A DNA stretch of 23,967 nt from an uncultured Prevotella sp. (GTDB taxonomy: Bacteria; Bacteroidota; Bacteroidia; Bacteroidales; Bacteroidaceae), in the NCBI GenBank assembly GCA_934230685.1, contig CAKQFF010000009.1, forward strand, positions 1-23,967. Direction: 5' to 3'. The notes under the pieces were generated by a model. It saw only the letters and a list, made by a program, of their open reading frames with translations, made no database searches and was not told the DNA's origin. This document shows positions 9,078 to 17,019 of the stretch, in pieces (the first letter of the stretch is position 1; every line of letters begins with the position of its first letter). The translations under genes were made by a program, and so were the position numbers.

Positions 9078-9147
9078 TCACATGCCTCGCCTTAAGGCAC
9101 ATTATTATTAATAATCTTTAGTTCTTGATTCATAAAGTCCAATTTTT

Positions 9148-10572
9148 ATGAGAATATCCGTAGGAACAAAGCTTTACATGAGTGTGCTCTCCGTGTTTCT
9201 CGTCTTTGCTGTGGCGTTCATCGTGTTTCAGCAGACGCGTGAGAAGCAATTCAAGGTGGACACTCTCAACCTGAAGTTGCAGGACTACAACATGCGCATG
9301 GAGGAATATCTGAGTTTGTTTCCCGATCGTTCGGAGGAGGAACTCGACCGCTATGTGAAGACGCACTATATTCCCCACTTGCGTGTCACGCTCATCAGTC
9401 TTAGTGGCAAAGTGATCTACGACAGTGAGCTTAAGGACTATTCGCATGTTGCCAACCATGCTTCGCGCCCTGAGATAGCATCTGCACTGCACAAGGGGTT
9501 TGGTTCTACTGTAGAGCGCAACAGTAAGACTCTGAAAGGAGACTTCTTTTATTCGGCAACATATTTCTCGAAGGATTCGCTCATCATACGCTCTGCCTTG
9601 CCCTACACAAGCGACCTTTCGAAGTCGCTCAAAGCCGACCAGCATTATATATGGTTTGCTGTAGGTACAATACTGTTGCTTACGATAATTCTCTATCGTT
9701 TCACGCGTCGATTGGGTGATAATGTGCAACGCTTGCGCACCTTTGCCTCGCGTGCCGACCATGGTGAGTCGCTCGATACAGAAGATCTTGTGGGGTTCCC
9801 CTCTGATGAACTTGGCGAGATAGCCGAGCGTATTATCAAGATTTATAAACGCTTGCAGACCACACGCCAGGAGCAGGATATCCTGAAACGTCAGCTCACG
9901 CAGAACATAGCTCATGAGCTAAAGACTCCCGTGGCAAGTATTCAGGGTTATCTTGAAACTATTCTTGATAACCCAAACATCAACGATAGTATGCGAGAGC
10001 AGTTTCTTAAGCGTTGCTATGCACAAAGCCAACGTCTCACATCGTTGCTACTTGACATTTCTACGCTCAATCGAATGGACGATGCACCAGAAATGATAGC
10101 TACTGAGGATGTTAACATTTCGGAAATAGTGGCGAATATCCAGAAGGAGACGGCATTGCAGTTGCAGCAGAAGCAAATGTCTTTCGTGAATAAATTGCCC
10201 AATGATATTGTGGTGAAAGGCAGCCCAAGCTTGATCTATAGTGTATTTCGCAATCTTACGGATAATGCTATCGCTTATGCCGGTACGGGCACAACAATCA
10301 CTCTTACGGCACAGCCTATAGAGGATATTGACGAAGAGATGAAGTCGCCTAAATGGCAATTCACATTCAGCGACAATGGAGTGGGAGTGCCAGTAGAACA
10401 TCTTCCACGACTCTTCGAGCGTTTCTATCGTGTAGACAAGGGTCGCTCACGCAAGATGGGCGGAACGGGTCTTGGACTTGCTATTGTCAAGAATGCTGTG
10501 TTGCTGCATGGCGGCACGATAAGAGTGAACAACAACTTCAACGGTGGTTTGCGTTTTGATTTTACATTGTAG
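9148..10572 (+). CDS. Sensor histidine kinase, two-pass membrane
   Basis: The 474-residue kinase has a membrane helix at about 8-29, a periplasmic sensor segment of some 135 residues without a domain I recognise, and a second helix at about 166-185. A HAMP-like linker with a conserved DELGEIAERI stretch follows. The HisKA H-box is NIAHELKTPVASIQ with phospho-acceptor H256. The ATPase domain has N-box LTDNAIAYAG, G1 FSDNGVGVP, F-box LFERFYRV and G2 MGGTGLGLAIVK. All catalytic motifs are intact. It should autophosphorylate H256 and pass phosphate to D54 of the regulator encoded 70 bases upstream. The start MRISVGTKLYMS puts the first helix close to the N-terminus. The spacer before it holds the 10-base palindrome GCCTTAAGGC (9089-9098). 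A 12-bp inverted repeat 49 bases past the stop may end transcription. Confidence 0.94.
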   Translation: MRISVGTKLYMSVLSVFLVFAVAFIVFQQTREKQFKVDTLNLKLQDYNMRMEEYLSLFPDRSEEELDRYVKTHYIPHLRVTLISLSGKVIYDSELKDYSHVANHASRPEIASALHKGFGSTVERNSKTLKGDFFYSATYFSKDSLIIRSALPYTSDLSKSLKADQHYIWFAVGTILLLTIILYRFTRRLGDNVQRLRTFASRADHGESLDTEDLVGFPSDELGEIAERIIKIYKRLQTTRQEQDILKRQLTQNIAHELKTPVASIQGYLETILDNPNINDSMREQFLKRCYAQSQRLTSLLLDISTLNRMDDAPEMIATEDVNISEIVANIQKETALQLQQKQMSFVNKLPNDIVVKGSPSLIYSVFRNLTDNAIAYAGTGTTITLTAQPIEDIDEEMKSPKWQFTFSDNGVGVPVEHLPRLFERFYRVDKGRSRKMGGTGLGLAIVKNAVLLHGGTIRVNNNFNGGLRFDFTL

Positions 10573-10621
10573 TTTTATTTTGATGCCCATAGAGTAAAAT
10601 TTTCCTGGGCAGAGAAATATT

Positions 10622-10660
10622 GTTCCGTGACATGGGATGTTTGTCCGTATGTCACGGAAC
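10622..10660 (+). terminator. 12-bp perfect inverted repeat after the kinase, possible terminator
   Basis: GTTCCGTGACAT (10622-10633) and ATGTCACGGAAC (10649-10660) are exact reverse complements around a 15-base loop. The hairpin stands 49 bases past the kinase stop, and only a short TTTG follows on the plus strand, so the U-tract is poor. It may be a terminator, or an operator-like palindrome upstream of the efflux promoter. Confidence 0.5.
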
Positions 10661-10903
10661 TTTGTATCCGTAACGTGTGAATGTTTATCTGCATAATGAT
10701 TTTTTAGAATAGTTACAGAACATGTAATGACAAATAAAAGTTGTTAAATGTTTAGTACGTATGTGCTATATTATTATTAATGTAAGTAACTTTGCAGCGG
10801 AAAACTTGCAGGTGATGTTTAGTTTTCTGAATGATTAGCAAATTAGTGATAACTATTATATATAATAAGGTATAGCGAAATAAATATTTAGTTACAAATA
10901 GGT
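10661..10903 (+). promoter_or_regulatory. Leader and promoter region of the RND efflux operon
   Basis: The 331-base gap between kinase and efflux genes holds no credible coding region. TAACTTTG (10787-10794) is an exact TAnnTTTG -7 box; the -33 region around 10764-10767 does not match TTTG. Transcription would begin near 10801, leaving an AT-rich leader of about 100 bases. Within the leader TTGCAG occurs twice (10792-10797 and in AACTTGCAGG just after), and TTATATATAA forms a short palindrome close to the gene. No riboswitch class is recognisable. Confidence 0.6.
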
Positions 10904-12106
10904 ATGAATAAAACAAAGATTTTATTGGTTGCAGCATTGACTGCAGTGCTCGCCTCTTGTGGTGGCGGCAAGAGTGGCGGAAAGCCCAACTTCGGCGACA
11001 ATGAGTATGCCGTACGTACTGTGCAGGGTCAGAACGCAGACCTCCAGACCACTTATCCCGCAACAATCAAGGGTGTTCAGGACGTTGAGATTCGTCCGAA
11101 AGTATCTGGTTTCATCACAAAACTCTGCGTAAAGGAAGGTCAGCAGGTTAAGGCTGGTCAGCTCCTTTTCGTTATCGACAATGTGACCTATGCTGCCGCA
11201 GTGCGCCAGGCCAAGGCTTCTGTAAATGCTGCCAAGGCTCAGCTCAATACTGCCCGCCTTACATACAACAATTCTGAGAAGCTTTTCAAGAACAATGTTA
11301 TTGGTTCTTACGAGCTTCAGTCTTCTAAGAACGCTATGGAGAGCGCAGCTGCTCAGTTGGCTCAGGCTGAGGCTGCCTACGTTTCTGCAAAGCAGAATCT
11401 CGACTTCTGCTTCGTGACAAGTCCTGCCAATGGTGTTATCGGTGACCTGCCTTACCGTGTAGGTGCTCTTGTTAGCGCTTCTTCACAGCAGGCTCTTACA
11501 ACTGTTTCAAACAACTCTACCATGCAGGTTTACTTCTCAATGACTGAGAAGGACCTCCTCGACATGACCAAGACAGCTGGCAACATGAACACAGCTATCT
11601 CTAACTATCCTGCTGTTAAGCTTCAGCTTGCCGATGGTTCTATTTATAACCATCCGGGTAAGGTGGCTACAGTGAGCGGTGTTATCGACCCAACTACTGG
11701 TACTGTGTCTATGCGTGCCGACTTCCCAAATCCTGAGCGTGTGCTCAAGACTGGTGCTTCAGGTTCTATCGTAGTTCCCCACACTGCCACTGGTGCTGTT
11801 ATTATCCCGCAGGACGCTGTTGTTGAGGTTCAGGACAAGCACTTCGTTTATATTGTTGGCAAGGACAACAAGGTGAAGTATACTCCTGTAACTCTCAATC
11901 CGCAGAACGATGGTAAGACTTACATTATCACCTCAGGTCTTAAGGTTGGCGACCGTTTCGTAGTAAATGGTGTTTCTTCACTCCAGGACGGTATGGAAAT
12001 CAAGCCTGTTACAGAGGCTCAGTATGCTGAGAAGCTGAAGAAGACAGAACAATTAGGTGAGGCTCAGGGCGACCTTAGCAAACTTAAGAAGGCTTTTGGA
12101 AAATAA
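10904..12106 (+). CDS. RND efflux periplasmic adaptor lipoprotein (AcrA/MexA family)
   Basis: This 400-residue membrane fusion protein bridges the inner-membrane pump and outer-membrane channel. A lipoprotein signal ends at the lipobox LASC with C19 as the acylation site. The lipoyl/barrel-sandwich half-motif VEIRPKVSGFITKLCVKEG and its partner VTSPANGVIGDLPYRVG flank an Ala-rich alpha-hairpin. Beta-barrel and membrane-proximal domains follow (RADFPNPERVLKTGASGSIV; IPQDAVVEVQDKHFVYIV). The protein ends in a charged tail. The pump gene starts 17 bases later. Codon choice is strongly biased to GGT, GCT, CGT, AAG and AAC, as in the next two genes, which suggests high expression. Length and domain order are normal for the family. 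Substrate cannot be read from the adaptor. Confidence 0.94.
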   Translation: MNKTKILLVAALTAVLASCGGGKSGGKPNFGDNEYAVRTVQGQNADLQTTYPATIKGVQDVEIRPKVSGFITKLCVKEGQQVKAGQLLFVIDNVTYAAAVRQAKASVNAAKAQLNTARLTYNNSEKLFKNNVIGSYELQSSKNAMESAAAQLAQAEAAYVSAKQNLDFCFVTSPANGVIGDLPYRVGALVSASSQQALTTVSNNSTMQVYFSMTEKDLLDMTKTAGNMNTAISNYPAVKLQLADGSIYNHPGKVATVSGVIDPTTGTVSMRADFPNPERVLKTGASGSIVVPHTATGAVIIPQDAVVEVQDKHFVYIVGKDNKVKYTPVTLNPQNDGKTYIITSGLKVGDRFVVNGVSSLQDGMEIKPVTEAQYAEKLKKTEQLGEAQGDLSKLKKAFGK

Positions 12107-12123
12107 ATTTTGAGTTTTAAAGT

Positions 12124-15100
12124 ATGAAATTAGATAGATTTATCAAACGCCCGGTACTTTCCACGGTGATTTCAATCCTCGTGGTTATTCTGGGTGTACT
12201 TGGATTGGTGTCGCTGCCTATCGAGCAGTACCCTAACATGGCGCCTCCTACCATCATGGTGCGTGCAGCCTATACCGGTGCCAACTCCCAGACTGTGCTC
12301 AACTCTGTGCTTGCACCGCTTGAGGAGTCAATCAATGGTGTTGAGGGCATGACCTACATGACCTCTTCTGCTACCAATGATGGTTCGGCTTCTATCACAG
12401 TATTCTTTAAGCAGGGTATGGACCCTGACATGTGTCAGGTGAACGTTCAGAACCGTGTGTCGCAGGCTTCGGCTTTGCTGCCTGCCGAGGTTACCAAGGC
12501 TGGTGTGACTGTTGCTAAGCGTCAGTCGTCTACCGTTATCCTCTTCGGTCTTACAGCCGATGACGACCGCTACGATGACAAGTTCCTTACCAACTACGCC
12601 AACATCAACGTCATTCCTGCCATCAAGCGTGTGAATGGTGTGGGTGAGTGTCAGTGCTTCTCACAGAAGGACTACACTATGCGCCTTTGGATTGACCCAG
12701 TGAAGATGAAGAGCTACGGCTTGATTCCTTCCGACCTTACTGGTGTGCTTGCTCAGCAGAACATCGAGGCTGCTCCTGGTTCGGTAGGTGAGTCTTCCGA
12801 TAATCAGTATCAGTATACATTTCGTTATAGAGGTCGTCTACAGACTCCTGAGGAGTTTGGCGACATGATTATCAAGTCTACTCAGGATGGTCAGACTATC
12901 CGTGTTAAGGATGTGGCACGCGTAGAGATGGGTGCCCTCTCATATACAGTAGAGTCAAAGAACAACGGCAAGTCATCTGTTACTATGATGGTTACCCAGA
13001 CCGCTGGTTCTAACGCTACCGAGATTGCCACCAACATCAAGAAGCTCCTCAAGGAGCAGGAGGCTACAATGCCACCGGGAATTCACTTCGACATCATGCA
13101 GGACGTTACAGAGTTCCTCTTCGCCTCTATTGAGGACCTTATCAAGACCCTCTGCGAGGCTTTCGTCCTTGTGTTCATCGTGGTGTACATCTTCCTTCAG
13201 GATACACGCTCAACGCTTATTCCGTTGATTGCCGTGCCTGTGTCGTTGATTGGTACATTCTTCTTCCTCTATGTGTTTGGCTTCTCGCTCAACTTGCTTA
13301 CACTTGCCGCCCTCGTGCTTGCCATTGCTATTGTGGTCGATGATGCCATTGTGGTTGTGGAGGCCGTCCATGCCAAGCTCGACCTTGGCTACAAGTCGGC
13401 CAAGCTTGCGTCTATCGACGCCATGAACGAGATTTCGGGAGCCATCATCTCTATTACCCTCGTTATGGCATCCGTGTTTATCCCAGTGTCATTCATGGGT
13501 GGTACGTCAGGTGCATTCTACCGTGAGTTCGGTATCACCATGGCTATCTCTATCATCATCTCGGCTCTTAACGCCTTGACACTTTCTCCGGCTCTTTGTG
13601 CTATCTTGCTTAAGCCGAAGGATGAGGAAGGCAAAGAGCGCAAGATGTCAATGGTCGACCGTTTCCACGCATCCTTCAATGCCGCTTATGGCAAGGTGCA
13701 GGAGAAGTATACCAAGGGTGTGCGCCGCCTTGTGGAGCGTCCTATCATCGCTATCGCTACTGTAGTTGTTGCTATTGCTGCAATGGCTGTGCTCATGGGT
13801 ACTACCAAGACTGGTCTTGTGCCTGACGAGGATACCGGTACTGTATTCTGTACTGTTTCTACACCTCCGGGAACTTCAATGAAGAAGACCAATGAGGTGA
13901 TGGACCAGGTAGACCGCATGCTTGCTACCAACCCTGCTATCGCCAGCCGTATGCGTATCACTGGTTACAACTTCATTGCTGGTCAGGGCTCTAACCAGGG
14001 TACGTTCATCATCAAGCTCAAGAGCTTCGAGGAGCGTCAGAAGGATGAGGGACCGCTTAAGTATATCGGTGTTCACAACCTCGGTTCTACAATGGTGCTC
14101 GGTATGATTTATAAGCAGACTGCAGCTATCAAGGGTGCTCAGATTCTTGCCTTCCAGCCACCTATGGTGCAGGGCTTCTCTGCAACCAACGGTATGACCT
14201 TCTCTATGCAGGACCGTACTGGTGGTGATGTGAACAAGTTCTTTGACATTACTCAGAAGTATATCGCAGCCCTCAACGAGCGTCCGGAGATTTCGAACGC
14301 CATGACCTCGTACAACACCAAGTATCCGCAGTATAAGATTGATGTTGACGTGGCTAAGTGTAAGCAGAGCGGCATCGACCCGTCTGCAGTGCTCTCTACA
14401 ATGCAGGGCTACTATGGCGGTATGTATGCGTCTAACTTCAACTCTTACGGTAAGCTCTATCGTGTATATGTTCAGGCTCCGCCTGAGGCACGTGCCGACA
14501 TCAAGAGTCTCGACAATATCTATGTGCGCACATCGGCTGGAGCTATGGCTCCTATCAAGGAGTATGTCAACCTTAGCCGTGTGTATGGTCCGCAGGAGAT
14601 TGACCGTTTCAACCTCTTCACATCTATCAATGTGAACGCTTCGGCTGCTGAGGGTTACTCTACTGGTGACGCTATCAACGCTATGGCTGAGGTTGCCAAG
14701 ACTACTCTGCCAGCAGGCTACACCTACGAGTTCTCAGGTCTTACACGTACTGAGCAGGAGTCATCCAACTCTACTGCCATTGTGTTCGTACTCTGTTTGA
14801 CCTTCGTTTACTTGATTCTCTCGGCACAGTATGAGTCTTACGTTCTGCCTCTGTCGGTAATCCTCTCAATTCCGTTCGGTCTTGCAGGTGCGTTCATCTT
14901 CACCAACATGTTTGGCAAGAACAACGACATCTACATGCAGATTGCGCTCATCATGCTTATGGGTCTTCTTGCCAAGAACGCCATCCTTATTGTACAGTTC
15001 GCCCTTGAGCGTCGTCTTACTGGTATGGCTATCTCATGGTCGGCTGTGCTCGGTGCTTCGGCTCGTCTGCGTCCTATCTTGATGACCTCATTGGCTATGA

Positions 15101-15375
15101 TTATCGGTCTTCTGCCATTGCTTATGCCTTGGGGTGTAGGCTACAACGGAAACATGACTCTTGGTGCTGCAGCCGTAGGCGGTATGCTTATCGGTATGCT
15201 CTGTCAGATTATGGTAGTTCCGGCTCTGTTCTACATCTTCCAGACTCTGCAGGAGAAGATCAAGCCTATCGAGTTTGAGGGTGACTCTGCTAATGTTGAT
15301 TCTGAGATTCGTCAGTACACCAACCCTTATGTGGCTGGAGCATTGCAGGATCAGATAGATAAGAAATCGAATTAA
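12124..15375 (+). CDS. RND efflux inner-membrane transporter, HAE1 (AcrB/MexB) family
   Basis: The 1083-residue protein has the AcrB plan: a first helix at about 10-30, a large periplasmic loop, helices 2-6, a second loop and helices 8-12. The start is MKLDRFIKRPVLSTVISILV. Proton-relay acidic residues D406/D407 lie in VVDDAIVVVEAV (TM4), and K951 is in LLAKNAILIVQF (TM10); these correspond to AcrB D407, D408 and K940. PNMAPPTIMVRAAYTGA and the porter-domain signatures are present, so the transporter looks functional. It exports hydrophobic or amphipathic compounds, using proton influx, through the adaptor and channel encoded either side. The C-terminal tail is slightly longer than in E. coli (1049 residues). 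Sequence alone supports the HAE1 class but not a specific drug profile. Confidence 0.96.
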   Translation: MKLDRFIKRPVLSTVISILVVILGVLGLVSLPIEQYPNMAPPTIMVRAAYTGANSQTVLNSVLAPLEESINGVEGMTYMTSSATNDGSASITVFFKQGMDPDMCQVNVQNRVSQASALLPAEVTKAGVTVAKRQSSTVILFGLTADDDRYDDKFLTNYANINVIPAIKRVNGVGECQCFSQKDYTMRLWIDPVKMKSYGLIPSDLTGVLAQQNIEAAPGSVGESSDNQYQYTFRYRGRLQTPEEFGDMIIKSTQDGQTIRVKDVARVEMGALSYTVESKNNGKSSVTMMVTQTAGSNATEIATNIKKLLKEQEATMPPGIHFDIMQDVTEFLFASIEDLIKTLCEAFVLVFIVVYIFLQDTRSTLIPLIAVPVSLIGTFFFLYVFGFSLNLLTLAALVLAIAIVVDDAIVVVEAVHAKLDLGYKSAKLASIDAMNEISGAIISITLVMASVFIPVSFMGGTSGAFYREFGITMAISIIISALNALTLSPALCAILLKPKDEEGKERKMSMVDRFHASFNAAYGKVQEKYTKGVRRLVERPIIAIATVVVAIAAMAVLMGTTKTGLVPDEDTGTVFCTVSTPPGTSMKKTNEVMDQVDRMLATNPAIASRMRITGYNFIAGQGSNQGTFIIKLKSFEERQKDEGPLKYIGVHNLGSTMVLGMIYKQTAAIKGAQILAFQPPMVQGFSATNGMTFSMQDRTGGDVNKFFDITQKYIAALNERPEISNAMTSYNTKYPQYKIDVDVAKCKQSGIDPSAVLSTMQGYYGGMYASNFNSYGKLYRVYVQAPPEARADIKSLDNIYVRTSAGAMAPIKEYVNLSRVYGPQEIDRFNLFTSINVNASAAEGYSTGDAINAMAEVAKTTLPAGYTYEFSGLTRTEQESSNSTAIVFVLCLTFVYLILSAQYESYVLPLSVILSIPFGLAGAFIFTNMFGKNNDIYMQIALIMLMGLLAKNAILIVQFALERRLTGMAISWSAVLGASARLRPILMTSLAMIIGLLPLLMPWGVGYNGNMTLGAAAVGGMLIGMLCQIMVVPALFYIFQTLQEKIKPIEFEGDSANVDSEIRQYTNPYVAGALQDQIDKKSN

Positions 15376-15380
15376 GGTTT

Positions 15381-15480
15381 TTAAGAATTTATAGAAGTTA
15401 AAAGAATTTATAGCCATTACCTATTTCTGGTGGAAAGGCATTTGGCTATAACTTCTTTATAACTTTAAGTTCTTTAAATT
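15381..15480. repeat. AT-rich imperfect inverted repeat between pump and channel genes
   Basis: AAGAATTTATAG occurs twice in the left arm (15383-15394 and 15402-15413). The inner part 15401-15416 pairs with 15443-15458 at 15 of 16 positions, including TTATAGCCA/TGGCTATAA. Further out, the right arm (TAACTTTAAGTTC and TTTAAATTC) is a looser complement built from similar short units. The loop is about 26 bases. It fills most of the 120-base gap and has no poly-T tail. It may be an RNA-stabilising structure, a processing site or a small dispersed repeat. Confidence 0.7.
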
Positions 15481-15495
15481 CTAAACAAAGAAACA

Positions 15496-16881
15496 ATGAA
15501 ATTTAACAAGATATTTCTTTTCGCATCTGCATCCTTGCTGATGACCAGTTGCGGATTATACAACAAGTACGAGCGTCCGCAGGTAGACACCTATGGACTC
15601 GTGCGTGATGTTGCGAGCAATACCGACACACTTGCTGTCGCTGACACAGCAAGCTTTGGCAATCTGCCTTGGCGTGAGGTGTTCACCGACCCACAGCTTC
15701 AGTCGCTCATTGAGACTGGTCTTGCCAACAATACCAACCTGCTCAATGCTGCTCTCAACGTTAAGATGGTTGAGGACCAGCTTATAATTGCCAAGTTGGC
15801 TTTTGTGCCTGGCTTCACTTTCTCCCCGCAGGGAACTGTGGCTTCTTGGGATGGCAACAAGGCTTCAAAGACCTATTCATTGCCAGTTACCGCATCTTGG
15901 AGTGTCGACCTCTTTGGCAATCTTCTTAATGTGAAGCGTTCAGCCCAGATGGCTCTCCTTGCAACTAAGGACTATCAGCAGGTGGTGCAGACAAAGGTGA
16001 TTTCAAACATAGCCAATATGTACTACACTCTGCTTATGCTCGACAAGCAGCTTCAGGTGGTTAATGATATGGCTAAGCTCGTAGAAGAGACTTGGAATAT
16101 CATGAAGATTCAGAAGGAGCTTGGACGTGTGAAGGAGACTTCTGTGCAGAGTGCTGAGGCTAACCTCTATTCAGTTCAGGCTCAGGCAGCCGACCTCAAG
16201 CGTCAGATTCGCGAGACAGAGAACTCACTTTCGCTTTTGCTCGGACAGCAGGCACAGACTATCAAGCGTGGAACATTCGAGGGACAGTCGCTTCCTTCAA
16301 AGTTCTCTACTGGTATAGGTCTGCAGCTTCTCAACAACCGTCCTGACGTTCACTATGCCGAGATGTCGCTTGCTCAGTGCTTCTATGATGTGAATGCAGC
16401 ACGCTCTAAGTTCTATCCTAACATCACTATCTCTGGCACTGGCGCTTTCACCAATTCAGGTGGCGGTGGCATTGTCAATCCTGGCAAATGGCTTCTTTCT
16501 GCAGTAGGCTCACTCACTCAGCCTATCTTTGCTCATGGTCAGATTATTGCAGGCTTGAAGGTTGCTAAGGCTAAGCAGGAACAGGCTTACAACACATGGC
16601 AGAATGCTGTTCTGTCGGCAGGCTCTGAAGTTAGCAACGCCCTCGTGCTCTACAACTCATCTGATGAGAAGTCGAAACTTGAGGAAAAACAAGTGGAGAG
16701 CTTGAAGAAGAATGTTGAGTATAACAAGATGTTGTTCAATGATGGTTCGGCCACATATCTTGAGGTAATCACCGCACAGCAGAGTCTTCTCAACGCTGAG
16801 CTTTCGAAGGTGGCCGACGACTTCTACAAGATGCAGGCTGTCGTAAACCTCTACTACGCCTTGGGCGGAGGAAGATATTAA
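15496..16881 (+). CDS. RND efflux outer-membrane lipoprotein channel (TolC/OprM/NodT family)
   Basis: The 461-residue protein is the outer-membrane factor of the pump. A lipoprotein signal ends in LMTSC with C19 acylated, as in OprM-type channels. Two outer-membrane efflux repeats follow. The first contains LPWREVFTDPQLQSLIETGL, and the second contains the family signature NNRPDVHYAEMSLAQC followed by NAARSKFYPNI. Long alpha-hairpins are evident between them. The C-terminus ALGGGRY is typical of NodT proteins in this phylum. It shares orientation and codon bias with the adaptor and pump genes, and I see no promoter in the 120-base repeat-filled gap, so I take the three as one operon. By family it forms a trimeric barrel and periplasmic tunnel. 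Confidence 0.94.
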   Translation: MKFNKIFLFASASLLMTSCGLYNKYERPQVDTYGLVRDVASNTDTLAVADTASFGNLPWREVFTDPQLQSLIETGLANNTNLLNAALNVKMVEDQLIIAKLAFVPGFTFSPQGTVASWDGNKASKTYSLPVTASWSVDLFGNLLNVKRSAQMALLATKDYQQVVQTKVISNIANMYYTLLMLDKQLQVVNDMAKLVEETWNIMKIQKELGRVKETSVQSAEANLYSVQAQAADLKRQIRETENSLSLLLGQQAQTIKRGTFEGQSLPSKFSTGIGLQLLNNRPDVHYAEMSLAQCFYDVNAARSKFYPNITISGTGAFTNSGGGGIVNPGKWLLSAVGSLTQPIFAHGQIIAGLKVAKAKQEQAYNTWQNAVLSAGSEVSNALVLYNSSDEKSKLEEKQVESLKKNVEYNKMLFNDGSATYLEVITAQQSLLNAELSKVADDFYKMQAVVNLYYALGGGRY

Positions 16882-16900
16882 AAAGTGAAGAGTGAAAAAC

Positions 16901-16986
16901 GAAGAGTGAAGAATCCATATGTGACACAAAGCAATTGGATTTTCTCTTTCCCCTTTCCACTTATACAATTGGATTCTTCACTCTTC
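16901..16986. repeat. 17-bp perfect inverted repeat between channel and LpxA-like genes
   Basis: GAAGAGTGAAGAATCCA (16901-16917) is the exact reverse complement of TGGATTCTTCACTCTTC (16970-16986), enclosing 52 bases. Left of it AAGTGAAGAGTGAAAAAC adds degenerate copies of the same unit. Inside, CAATTGGATT occurs at 16932-16941 and again at 16966-16975. A pyrimidine-rich run (TTTTCTCTTTCCCCTTTCC) fills the loop. The build resembles a small non-coding dispersed repeat. It may also act as a hairpin that partly separates the efflux genes from the next gene. Confidence 0.75.
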
Positions 16987-17019
16987 ACTCTTAGTTCTTA
17001 ACTTTCAAAATTCAAAATT

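Noticed and set aside
9130..9915. 261-residue open frame opposite the histidine kinase
   Set aside because: It is fully antisense to a kinase with all motifs intact, resembles no known family and has no promoter; it is a shadow of codon structure.
10752..11066. 104-residue minus-strand frame in the leader of the efflux operon
   Set aside because: It runs across the adaptor start and signal sequence, has biased low-quality composition and lacks a promoter.
15376..17019. CRISPR-like array from the repeated AT-rich and GAAGAGTGAA units
   Set aside because: The units are short, degenerate and arranged as inverted pairs, without regular spacers or nearby cas genes.
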